From assembly GCA_946410505.1 (NCBI GenBank), contig CAMKAP010000152.1, positions 1 to 5,198 of the forward strand: DNA of 5,198 nucleotides, read 5' to 3'. Position 1 is the stretch's first letter, and every line of letters begins with the position of its first letter. Source of the DNA: an uncultured Clostridia bacterium (GTDB lineage: Bacteria; Bacillota_A; Clostridia; Oscillospirales; Oscillospiraceae). The position numbers and the translations under genes are program-made. Under the pieces are notes generated by a model. It made no database searches. It was not told the origin of the DNA and saw only the letters and a list, made by a program, of their open reading frames with translations. This document shows, piece by piece, positions 1 to 5,198 of this stretch.

Positions 1-4
1 TTTG

Positions 5-31
5 TTTCAGTTCTTCCGAAAGGTACTGAAA
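5..31 (+). other. Possible 5' leader hairpin around the leader-peptide ribosome binding site
   Basis: TTTCAGT (5-11) is the exact reverse complement of ACTGAAA (25-31). Two further C-G pairs (16-17 with 22-23) could close a GAAA tetraloop at 18-21. The AAAGG at 19-23, the only Shine-Dalgarno candidate for the leader peptide, would lie in the upper part of this hairpin. It could modulate initiation of the leader peptide, or be a chance or remnant structure. The pairing is seen directly; any function is speculation. Confidence 0.3.
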
Positions 32-34
32 ACG

Positions 35-88
35 ATGAAGGCTTATTATTTTACTGCATCTTATTTCTTTACTGACAGTGATCGGTAA
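35..88 (+). CDS. Tyr/Phe-rich attenuation leader peptide of the aro operon
   Basis: This short frame reads MKAYYFTASYFFTDSDR and then TAA (86-88). Six of its 17 residues are aromatic, in two runs: Tyr-Tyr-Phe (codons 44-52) and Tyr-Phe-Phe (62-70). There is no Trp. That matches the products of an operon containing DAHP synthase and prephenate dehydrogenase, and resembles the control-codon runs of pheL-type leader peptides. A modest Shine-Dalgarno, AAAGG at 19-23, lies 11 bases before ATG. The stop codon abuts the 5' arm of the antiterminator (88-100), so a ribosome finishing the peptide would mask that arm, while one stalled at the aromatic codons would leave it free. Caveat: the frame is open upstream to the window edge, so it could instead be the C-terminus of an upstream protein or a longer leader. 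The role is inferred from composition and geometry. Confidence 0.7.
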   Translation: MKAYYFTASYFFTDSDR

Positions 89-146
89 GGATAATTTGTG
101 GTGCAATAAAGCCGTTTTCTTTGCTTTCTGCCGCACAGGTTATCCT
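88..146 (+). promoter_or_regulatory. Antiterminator hairpin of the aro operon attenuator
   Basis: Bases 88-100 (AGGATAATTTGTG) pair with 134-146 (CACAGGTTATCCT) over 13 consecutive positions, 11 Watson-Crick and 2 G-U. The stem can continue inward: after a 2x2 internal loop, 103-105 pair with 129-131, and then 108-112 (AAAGC) pair with 123-127 (GCTTT), closing a 10-base loop. The 3' arm consumes most of the 5' arm, the loop and the start of the 3' arm of the terminator at 131-152, so the two folds exclude each other. When leader-peptide ribosomes stall on Tyr or Phe codons this fold should win and transcription should continue into aroF. Pairing was read by eye; energies were not computed. 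Confidence 0.7.
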
Positions 147-163
147 GTGCGGTTTTTTGTTTT
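131..163 (+). terminator. Intrinsic terminator (attenuator) upstream of aroF
   Basis: CCGCACAGG (131-139) and CCTGTGCGG (144-152) form a perfect 9-bp GC-rich stem with a TTAT loop, followed directly by TTTTTTGTTTT (153-163). This is a textbook Rho-independent terminator. It sits only 27 bases before the aroF start and is preceded by an alternative pairing partner and an aromatic-rich leader frame, so it is best read as the regulated terminator of an attenuator. The simpler alternative is that it ends an upstream transcription unit, in which case a promoter would have to fit into 164-180, where none is seen. Confidence 0.9.
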
Positions 164-190
164 ATCTCACATGACAGAAGGAGAAGCAGT

Positions 191-1195
191 ATGATCGTCG
201 TATTAAAGCATAATGTCACTCAGGCCAAGAAGGAGCAGCTGATTGCGTGGCTTCAGAATCTGGGGCTTCGTATTCATGTGTCCGATGGGGATTATCAGAC
301 GGTTCTCGGCCTGATCGGCGACACAACCCGGGTGGATATGGATCTGGTTGCGAGTCTGGAGATCGTGGATTCCGTCAAACGCGTGACGGAGCCCTTCAAG
401 TGCTGCAACAGAAAGTTCCACCCCGACGATATGGTGGTTGAAGTCGGCGATGTGAGAATCGGCGGCGGTCATTTTGCGCTGATTGCCGGCCCGTGCTCTG
501 TGGAGAGCGAGGAGCAGATTGTGACCGTCGCGAAGGCTGTCAAGGCGTCCGGCGCCAGGCTCCTGCGTGGCGGCGCCTTTAAACCGCGCACGTCTCCTTA
601 CGATTTTGCCGGTCTCAAGGCCGAAGGCCTGTCTCTGCTGAAGATCGCCCGCGCGGAGACGGGACTGCCCATCGTGACGGAACTTATGAATATCATGGAT
701 CTGCAGCTTTTTGAAGATGTGGACGTGATCCAGGTCGGCGCGCGCAATATGCAGAATTTTGATCTGCTGCGCGAGCTCGGCAAGCTGGACAAGCCCATTC
801 TCCTCAAGCGCGGCCTTGCCAACACGCTCAAAGAGCTTTTGATGAGCGCTGAGTATATCATGGCAAACGGCAATGAGAAGGTGATTCTCTGTGAGCGCGG
901 GATTCGAACTTTCTCCGACTACACCCGCAATACACTGGATCTCTCAGCGGTTCCCATGCTGCACGAGCTGAGCCATCTGCCCGTGATCGTTGATCCCAGC
1001 CATGCAACCGGGATCGCGCGTCTCGTCCCGCCCATGGCACTGGCAGGAACAGCCGCCGGTGCGGACGGCCTCATCATCGAGGTGCATAACGACCCGATGC
1101 ATGCGCTGTGTGACGGCGCTCAGTCTCTGCGGCCGGAAGAGTTCGACGCGCTTGCAAAGAAAGTTTTTGCCGTGCGGGAGATTGCAGCGCTATGA
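191..1195 (+). CDS. aroF: 3-deoxy-7-phosphoheptulonate (DAHP) synthase, type Ib with N-terminal regulatory domain
   Basis: Condenses phosphoenolpyruvate and erythrose 4-phosphate to DAHP, the first committed step of the shikimate pathway, in the cytoplasm. The 334-aa protein has a ferredoxin-like regulatory domain (about residues 1-70) followed by the TIM-barrel catalytic domain. Motifs are GPCSVES (100-106), [14 protein letters not shown] (126-139), [10 protein letters not shown] (181-190), LLKRG (204-208), ERGIRTF (235-241), DPSHATG (268-274) and EVHNDP (297-302). The predicted metal ligands Cys102, His271, Glu297 and Asp308 fall at nearly the same positions as in the Thermotoga maritima enzyme. 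His29 and Ser31 match residues I recall as binding tyrosine in the Thermotoga regulatory domain, so Tyr and perhaps Phe feedback inhibition is likely. AAGGAG at 178-183 with a 7-base spacer fixes the ATG at 191. The TGA overlaps the tyrA start as ATGA. Confidence 0.97.
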   Translation: MIVVLKHNVTQAKKEQLIAWLQNLGLRIHVSDGDYQTVLGLIGDTTRVDMDLVASLEIVDSVKRVTEPFKCCNRKFHPDDMVVEVGDVRIGGGHFALIAGPCSVESEEQIVTVAKAVKASGARLLRGGAFKPRTSPYDFAGLKAEGLSLLKIARAETGLPIVTELMNIMDLQLFEDVDVIQVGARNMQNFDLLRELGKLDKPILLKRGLANTLKELLMSAEYIMANGNEKVILCERGIRTFSDYTRNTLDLSAVPMLHELSHLPVIVDPSHATGIARLVPPMALAGTAAGADGLIIEVHNDPMHALCDGAQSLRPEEFDALAKKVFAVREIAAL

Positions 1196-2025
1196 CAGTC
1201 GGTATCGTCGGCCTTGGTCTGATCGGCGGTTCTTTTGCCAAGGCATATAAGGAGGCGGGCCATCAGGTTCTTGCCTGGAACCGCAGCCGTTCCGTTCTTG
1301 ATTTTGCTCTGATGGCCGGCGACGCGGACGGTGAGCTTACAAAAGAGAATATTTCGCACTGCGACCTGGTCCTTCTCTGTGTGTATCCCCAGGCTGCCAT
1401 CGACTGGCTCACGGTCATGGCGCCCTATGTTGGGGAAAAGCCCATGGTGATAGACTGCTGCGGGACCAAACGCGTGGTTTGCGCCGCCTGTTTTCCGCTT
1501 GCGGAAAAATACGGTTTTACCTATCTTGGCGGACATCCCATGGCCGGCACACATAATTCAGGGCTTAAGTACGCTCGTGCCAATCTTTATCACGGCGCGC
1601 CGATGGTGATCGTACCACCGGTATTTGACGATATTGACCTGCTTGATAGCGTCAAGGCGCTGCTCGCGCCTGTGGGCTTCGGCCGCTTCTCAGTTACAAC
1701 CGCGCAAGAGCACGACGCCATGATCGCCTTTACTTCCCAGATGGCCCATGTGGTCTCCAATGCCTATGTGAAAAGCCCGACTGCCTCCCGGCACAAAGGC
1801 TTCTCGGCAGGAAGTTATAAGGATCTGACCCGTGTGGCCTGGCTCAACGCCCCCATGTGGGCAGAGCTTTTCATGGAAAACAGGGATTATCTTCTCACTG
1901 AACTCAATACCCTGATAGACAACCTGTGTGCTTATAAAAGCGCTATGGAGAACAATGACCAGGATATGCTGACACAGCTTCTCGAAGAGGGAAAACGCCG
2001 TAAGGAGGAGGTGGACGGTCGATGA
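1192..2025 (+). CDS. tyrA: Prephenate dehydrogenase, monofunctional, no ACT domain
   Basis: Oxidatively decarboxylates prephenate to 4-hydroxyphenylpyruvate, the branch step to tyrosine. The 277-aa protein begins with a Rossmann dinucleotide-binding motif, GLGLIGG (7-13). The family signature HPMAG (115-119) carries the likely catalytic His115. The C-terminal helical dimerisation domain has EHD (173-175), SQMAHVVSNAY (182-192) and a conserved TRVA (213-216) whose Arg214 probably binds substrate. The protein ends without an ACT domain or a fused chorismate mutase, so feedback control may rest on AroF and on the leader. At the end of the second beta strand there is Asn30-Arg31-Ser32 rather than an acidic residue, which hints at NADP rather than NAD; this is inference. 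GGGAG at 1176-1180 precedes the ATG, and both ends overlap neighbours by four bases (ATGA at 1192 and 2022). Confidence 0.95.
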   Translation: MTVGIVGLGLIGGSFAKAYKEAGHQVLAWNRSRSVLDFALMAGDADGELTKENISHCDLVLLCVYPQAAIDWLTVMAPYVGEKPMVIDCCGTKRVVCAACFPLAEKYGFTYLGGHPMAGTHNSGLKYARANLYHGAPMVIVPPVFDDIDLLDSVKALLAPVGFGRFSVTTAQEHDAMIAFTSQMAHVVSNAYVKSPTASRHKGFSAGSYKDLTRVAWLNAPMWAELFMENRDYLLTELNTLIDNLCAYKSAMENNDQDMLTQLLEEGKRRKEEVDGR

Positions 2026-3080
2026 AATGCGTGACCGTCAACGCTTCAAAAACCTATGATGTGCTCATCGCCCGGGGACTTCTGGACGAAGTGGGGGAGA
2101 GGCTCCGTTCCGTCAGCGATGCGGACACTGCCGTTATCATCGCAGGCGACCGCGTATGGCCGCTCTATGGCGCGCGTCTCAGCCGTTCGCTGGAGAAAGC
2201 GGGTTTTCGCGCTGCGCACATCGTAATCCCTCACGGCGAGCAGCATAAAACGCTGGAGACCTATGCAGGGATCCTGAATGAGCTCTGCCGCCTGCACGTC
2301 ACACGCAGTGATGTGCTTGTGGCGCTGGGCGGCGGCGTGACGGGCGATCTTACCGGCTTTGCGGCAGCCACCTTTCAGCGCGGCTGCGGTTTTGTACAGA
2401 TCCCGACGACGCTTCTCGCCATGGTGGATTCCTCTGTAGGCGGGAAAACGGCTGTGGATCTGCCGGGAGGCAAGAATCAGGCAGGCGCTTTCTATCAGCC
2501 CTCGCTTGTCCTCTGTGATCCTGATACTCTCGATACTTTACCGGAGGCGGAATTCCGAGCCGGCTGTGCCGAAGTGATCAAATACGGCATGTTAGGGGAT
2601 GCGGATTTCTTCGCATCATTACAGGAAACTCCTGTTCAAAATCAGGCGGAAGCCGTGATCGAGCGCTGCGTCAACATGAAGCGGGACATTGTCCACGAGG
2701 ATGAATACGACACTGGCCTTCGTCGCTTATTAAACTTCGGGCATAGTTTTGGACACGCCATCGAGCATTGCAGCGCATACCGTATCCTGCACGGTGAGGC
2801 GGTGGCCATCGGCATGGCCATGATCACGCGGGCGGCGGTATCCAAAGGCATATGCCAGCAAGAAACGCTGACGCGGCTTCTGAATCTGCTCCGCGCCTAT
2901 GATCTGCCGACAGAATGCACGTATAGTGTTCAGGAGCTTTATGAGGCCATGCGAAACGACAAAAAAATGACCGGTAGGACCATGCATCTGGTGGTACCGG
3001 AGAAGATCGGATGCTGCCGTGTGCTGTCTGTTTCGGCTGCGGATCTGCCAGAATGGCTGAGAGCCGGAGGCGCCGTATGA
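2022..3080 (+). CDS. aroB: 3-dehydroquinate synthase
   Basis: Converts DAHP to 3-dehydroquinate, shikimate pathway step two, using NAD and a divalent metal. At 352 aa it has the usual length. Visible motifs are GEQHKT (72-77), the NAD-binding GGGVTGDLTGF (103-113), PTTLLAMVDSSVGGKTAVD (128-146), AEVIKYG (183-189) and NFGHSFGHAIE (238-248). Expected metal ligands Glu184, His241 and His257 are present, as are the catalytic-region lysines around KTAV (142-145) and IKYG. The ATG at 2022 overlaps the tyrA stop as ATGA. A strong AAGGAGGAGG at 2002-2011 lies inside the 3' end of tyrA. The gene is intact and ends in another ATGA overlap with aroA. Confidence 0.97.
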   Translation: MKCVTVNASKTYDVLIARGLLDEVGERLRSVSDADTAVIIAGDRVWPLYGARLSRSLEKAGFRAAHIVIPHGEQHKTLETYAGILNELCRLHVTRSDVLVALGGGVTGDLTGFAAATFQRGCGFVQIPTTLLAMVDSSVGGKTAVDLPGGKNQAGAFYQPSLVLCDPDTLDTLPEAEFRAGCAEVIKYGMLGDADFFASLQETPVQNQAEAVIERCVNMKRDIVHEDEYDTGLRRLLNFGHSFGHAIEHCSAYRILHGEAVAIGMAMITRAAVSKGICQQETLTRLLNLLRAYDLPTECTYSVQELYEAMRNDKKMTGRTMHLVVPEKIGCCRVLSVSAADLPEWLRAGGAV

Positions 3081-4324
3081 CTCACAGAGTACCCCCCGGC
3101 CGGAGAAGCGGCTGTGTCCGAATCCCAGCCTCCAAATCACAGGCACACCGTCTGCTGATCCTGGCAGCCTTGGGAAAACATCCCTGCAAGATTATCTGTG
3201 ACGGAATCTCTGCCGACATTTCGGCAACGGTTGACTGCCTTCGCGCGCTCGGCGCGGAAATCGAAATCTCAGGAGAAACGATACAGGTTTCTCCCATTTT
3301 ATCAACGCCTTCCGGCCTTCGCATACTGCCATGCGGGGAGAGCGGCTCCACACTGCGTTTCCTTCTGCCCGTCATCGGGGCTCTGGGTGCGGAGGCGGCG
3401 TTTCATATGGAGGGGCGCCTTCCGCAGCGGCCTCTGGCCCCGCTGGATGAGGAACTCACACGGCATGGAATGAACCTTCGCCGGGACGGGACTGCGCTTT
3501 TCTGCAAAGGGCAGCTGTCTCCCGGTGCGTATGATCTCCCCGGCAATGTTTCATCTCAGTACATTTCGGGTCTGCTTTTGGCGCTCCCGCACCTGCAGGG
3601 CGACAGCACGCTCAAAGTGACAGGGTCAGTGGAATCCGCGGGTTATATCTCCATGACAGAAGACGCGCTTCGACTTGCAGGAATCAATTTCGCCAAAGAG
3701 GATTGGTCTTACCGCATCCGCGGACAGCAGGAACCAGTTTTCCCGAAAGCCCTGCGAGTGGAAGGGGACTGGTCCAATGCTGCGTTCTTTCTTGCTGCCG
3801 GCGCTCTGTCTGCTTCCGGCATCAGTGTACAGGGCTTGAATCCTGCTTCTTCGCAGGGAGACCGTGCGGTGCTGGAAATCCTCCGCGCTTTCGGTGCACA
3901 AATCAGCAAACAAGAAAAGACGGTCCATGTATGCGGCTGTCATCTGCATGGTGTAGAGATCGACGCCGCTCCCATTCCGGATCTGATCCCGGTGCTGAGT
4001 GTGGTAGCTGCCGAAGCGGAGGGAGAAACCCGGATTTTGAACGCTTCGCGTCTGCGCCTGAAGGAATCTGACCGTCTCAGTGCTACGGCGGCGCTGCTGC
4101 GCACGCTCGGTGCGGAGGTGGCGGAGTATGAGGACGCACTTGTCATTCACGGAGGCTTGAAGCTCCGAGGCGGAACGGTGGACAGCTTCGGTGATCATCG
4201 GATCGCCATGTCCGCTGCGGTGGCGGCGTGTCTGTGTGATGAAGAAGTCTGTGTAGCCGGAAGTGAGTGTGTAAAAAAATCCTACCCCCGCTTTTGGGAA
4301 GATTGGGAGGGACTTACAATATGA
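3077..4324 (+). CDS. aroA: 3-phosphoshikimate 1-carboxyvinyltransferase (EPSP synthase)
   Basis: Transfers the enolpyruvyl group of PEP to shikimate 3-phosphate, pathway step six. The 415-aa protein shows PASKSQAHR (17-25; Lys20, Ser21 and Arg25 bind substrates), the PEP/glyphosate loop GESGSTLR (87-94), GRLPQRPL (113-120), SSQYISGLLLALP (159-171), PDLIP (301-305; catalytic-type Asp302), RLKESDR (327-333), FGDHRIAMS (371-379) and KKSYPRFW (400-407). Together these cover both inside-out alpha/beta domains, so the gene is complete. The loop differs from the GNAGTAMR of Escherichia coli, but glyphosate sensitivity cannot be read from this alone. The start at 3077 is chosen over an in-frame upstream ATG at 3011 because it overlaps the aroB stop as ATGA, has GGAGG at 3066-3070, and gives the normal N-terminus. 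The TGA overlaps the aroC start. Confidence 0.96.
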   Translation: MTHRVPPGRRSGCVRIPASKSQAHRLLILAALGKHPCKIICDGISADISATVDCLRALGAEIEISGETIQVSPILSTPSGLRILPCGESGSTLRFLLPVIGALGAEAAFHMEGRLPQRPLAPLDEELTRHGMNLRRDGTALFCKGQLSPGAYDLPGNVSSQYISGLLLALPHLQGDSTLKVTGSVESAGYISMTEDALRLAGINFAKEDWSYRIRGQQEPVFPKALRVEGDWSNAAFFLAAGALSASGISVQGLNPASSQGDRAVLEILRAFGAQISKQEKTVHVCGCHLHGVEIDAAPIPDLIPVLSVVAAEAEGETRILNASRLRLKESDRLSATAALLRTLGAEVAEYEDALVIHGGLKLRGGTVDSFGDHRIAMSAAVAACLCDEEVCVAGSECVKKSYPRFWEDWEGLTI

Positions 4325-4377
4325 GCAGCTCCTACGGCCAGAATATCCGACTGACGATCTTTGGCCAGTCCCATTCT

Positions 4378-4566
4378 CCGGCCATCGGAATGACCCTTGA
4401 GGGGATCCCGGCAGGGGAGACCATCGACTTTGAGAAGCTGCAGGCTTTCCTCGGACGGCGCGCTCCGGGAAAGCCGGCCATCGGAATGACCCTTGAGGGG
4501 ATCCCGGCAGGGGAGACCATCGACTTTGAGAAGCTGCAGGCTTTCCTCGGACGGCGCGCTCCGGGA
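4378..4566 (+). repeat. Perfect 93-bp direct repeat inside aroC
   Basis: Bases 4378-4470 and 4474-4566 are identical over all 93 positions and are separated only by AAG (4471-4473), giving a 96-base period, or exactly 32 codons. The unit encodes PAIGMTLEG through RRAPG, a segment that occurs once in normal chorismate synthases. The first copy ends RRAPGK and the second RRAPGR; the latter continues into the usual family sequence. Complete identity, including third codon positions, means a very recent duplication or an artefact. The AAG filler matches neither flank of the ancestral unit (TCT before, CGA after). Confidence 0.97.
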
Positions 4567-4819
4567 CGAAACGTGTGGAGTACAGCGAGAAAGGAAGCAG
4601 ATGTGCCGGAATTCCTCTCCGGTCTCGTGAAGAATACCACCTGCGGAACGCCTCTGACTGCGATGATCCGCAATACGGATACCAGGTCAAAAGATTATTC
4701 CGACCTGGCCATCAGACCGCGCCCCGGTCACGCGGATTATACCGCCGCCGTCAAGTACAGGGGACACCAGGACTATGCAGGCGGCGGCCATTTTTCCGGA
4801 CGCTTGACAGCTGCCCTGT

Positions 4820-4839
4820 GTATTGCCGGCGGTATTTGT
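4820..4839. other. Breakpoint between the aro operon and unrelated sequence
   Basis: To the left, the + strand frame is chorismate synthase up to LCIAGGIC. To the right, the - strand frame is an iron-sulfur aldo/keto reductase reading toward the left through YDKYRRQY. The 20 bases at 4820-4839 fit both proteins: CIAGGIC on one strand and YDKYRRQY-type residues on the other. Beyond this zone each frame loses its family resemblance. The exact limits are judged from recalled family sequences, so they may shift by several bases. Confidence 0.75.
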
Positions 4840-5198
4840 CGTAGTTCTCGTCACGACTATCGTTTGGCAGAGTACCTTCATTCTTGCATTTGTTGTAATG
4901 CACAAAGATGGCGGGGATGTCGATACCATAAGGACAAGGCATACAATATTTGCAGTCATTACAAGGAATGGTTTCCACTCCAACAATTTTCCTGGCTATC
5001 TCGTAGAGGAATTCCTCATCATCCTTAGTCACTGGTCGTAGGGGGCAATAGGAGAGCAAATTATCCTTAAGATGCTCCATATACGTCATACCACTGAGTA
5101 CGGTAAGGACACCTTCGGGAGTACCAGCATAGCGAAACGCCCATGATGCCACACTATGTTCTGGGTCGCGGCTCTTCATTTCCTTCACCAAGAACTGA
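4820..5198 (-). CDS. Aldo/keto reductase with [4Fe-4S]-type cysteine motif, fragment truncated at both ends
   Basis: The - strand frame enters from the right window edge and runs to about 4820. It shows the C-terminal part of an aldo/keto reductase barrel (ASWAFRYAG, then VLTVLSGMTYMEHLKDN, the cofactor-binding end of the barrel), followed by the ferredoxin-like extension PCNDCKYCMPCPYGIDIP. That motif has four cysteines spaced C-x2-C-x2-C-x2-C-P, and a further conserved-looking HYNKC follows. A second cysteine cluster, which I expect further downstream in this subfamily, is absent because the sequence switches to aroC. An ATG-less start at 5191 (TTG) is not the true start: the frame continues open to the window edge with residues that fit the family. 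Composition is more AT-rich than the aro genes. The motif style recalls Bacteroidales proteins (inference). Substrate is unknown. Confidence 0.8.

Larger units (their letters stand above)
4321..4839 (+). pseudogene. aroC: Chorismate synthase, 5' part only, with internal duplication and lost C-terminal half
   Basis: Chorismate synthase uses reduced FMN to eliminate phosphate from EPSP and form chorismate. The start at 4321 is set by the ATGA overlap with aroA and by GGGAGGG at 4305-4311. The protein begins MSSSYGQNIRLTIFGQSHS with His18 at the family's catalytic GxSH position, and continues with RRAPGR, RNTDTRSKDY, RPRPGHADY and GGGHFSGRL, all family signatures. Two abnormalities are seen. Residues 20-51 (starting PAIGMTLEG) are repeated once in frame, adding 32 residues. 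Recognisable AroC sequence ends at LCIAGGIC (about residue 173), so roughly the C-terminal half of a normal protein of about 350-390 aa is missing. The frame stays open to a stop at 5026-5028, but that tail is antisense of an aldo/keto reductase. As assembled it could not make a functional enzyme; the native gene may well be intact if the junction is an assembly error. Confidence 0.9.

Noticed and set aside
71..79. Short palindrome ACTGACAGT as a possible operator
   Set aside because: It is only four bases per arm with a one-base centre and lies within the leader frame, which does not exceed chance expectation.
68..95. Promoter-like pair TTTACT (68-73) and GATAAT (90-95) with a 16-base spacer
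   Set aside because: The -35 matches only 4 of 6, and both boxes lie inside the leader frame and the antiterminator arm. Initiation near 102 would remove the leader peptide and the 13-bp pairing. A promoter upstream of the window is more consistent, though an internal one cannot be excluded.
1..190. T-box riboswitch for an aromatic amino acid
   Set aside because: T-box leaders of Firmicutes carry a conserved AGGGTGGNACCGCG-like antiterminator segment and a long multi-stem 5' part. Neither is present in the leader sequence available.
3011..3076. Longer aroA beginning at 3011
   Set aside because: The extra 22 residues overlap the end of aroB; the ATG at 3077 fits the ATGA overlap pattern and the family N-terminus.
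4267..4320. Longer aroC beginning at 4267
   Set aside because: The extra 18 residues overlap the conserved C-terminus of aroA and do not resemble chorismate synthase; the ATG at 4321 has a good ribosome binding site and gives the family's normal N-terminus.
3626..4690. 354-codon open frame on the - strand
   Set aside because: It lies antisense to aroA and aroC, has low-complexity Arg/Ser/Pro-rich content, shows no recognisable domain, and its internal repeat is merely the shadow of the aroC duplication.
4840..5028. Novel C-terminal domain fused to chorismate synthase (open frame to the stop at 5026-5028)
   Set aside because: The residues after LCIAGGIC are Cys/Arg/His-rich without family character, and the opposite strand encodes a clear aldo/keto reductase, so this tail is an antisense shadow.

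Overview
The window carries a compact shikimate/tyrosine biosynthesis operon, all on the + strand: aroF (DAHP synthase), tyrA (prephenate dehydrogenase), aroB, aroA and the beginning of aroC. Gene order, protein style (334-aa DAHP synthase with an N-terminal regulatory domain, 277-aa prephenate dehydrogenase without an ACT domain, EPSP synthase with a GESGSTLR loop) and strong Shine-Dalgarno sites suggest an anaerobic Gram-positive of the Clostridia, perhaps Oscillospirales/Ruminococcaceae-like. This placement is inference from recalled families, not a search.

Layout. Positions 1-190 form an AT-rich leader that looks like a complete ribosome-mediated attenuator. A 17-codon reading frame (35-88, MKAYYFTASYFFTDSDR) has Tyr-Tyr-Phe and Tyr-Phe-Phe runs. 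Its stop codon touches the 5' arm of a 13-bp antiterminator helix (88-100 with 134-146). That helix is mutually exclusive with a perfect 9-bp terminator hairpin plus T-tract (131-163) just before the aroF ribosome binding site. From 191 to 4324 lie four intact genes; each of the four gene junctions, including aroA/aroC, is a 4-base ATGA stop/start overlap, so translational coupling is likely. Together they provide the first committed step (AroF), dehydroquinate synthesis (AroB), EPSP synthesis (AroA), chorismate synthesis (AroC) and the branch to tyrosine (TyrA). The intermediate steps (aroD, aroE, aroK) and chorismate mutase are not in the window.

The last 900 bases are abnormal. aroC starts normally at 4321 but carries a perfect 93-bp direct repeat (4378-4470 and 4474-4566) that adds 32 residues in frame. 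AroC homology then stops at about 4839. From about 4820 to the end the sequence is the antisense of a different gene: the C-terminal part of an iron-sulfur aldo/keto reductase on the - strand, resembling Bacteroidales proteins. The two homologies share about 20 bases at the join, so this is either an assembly chimera or a microhomology-mediated rearrangement; the former is the safer reading.

The most interesting biology is the leader. Leader-peptide attenuation sensing tyrosine/phenylalanine is a mechanism best known from proteobacterial trp/phe operons, while Firmicutes usually use T-boxes or TRAP for aromatic amino acid genes.
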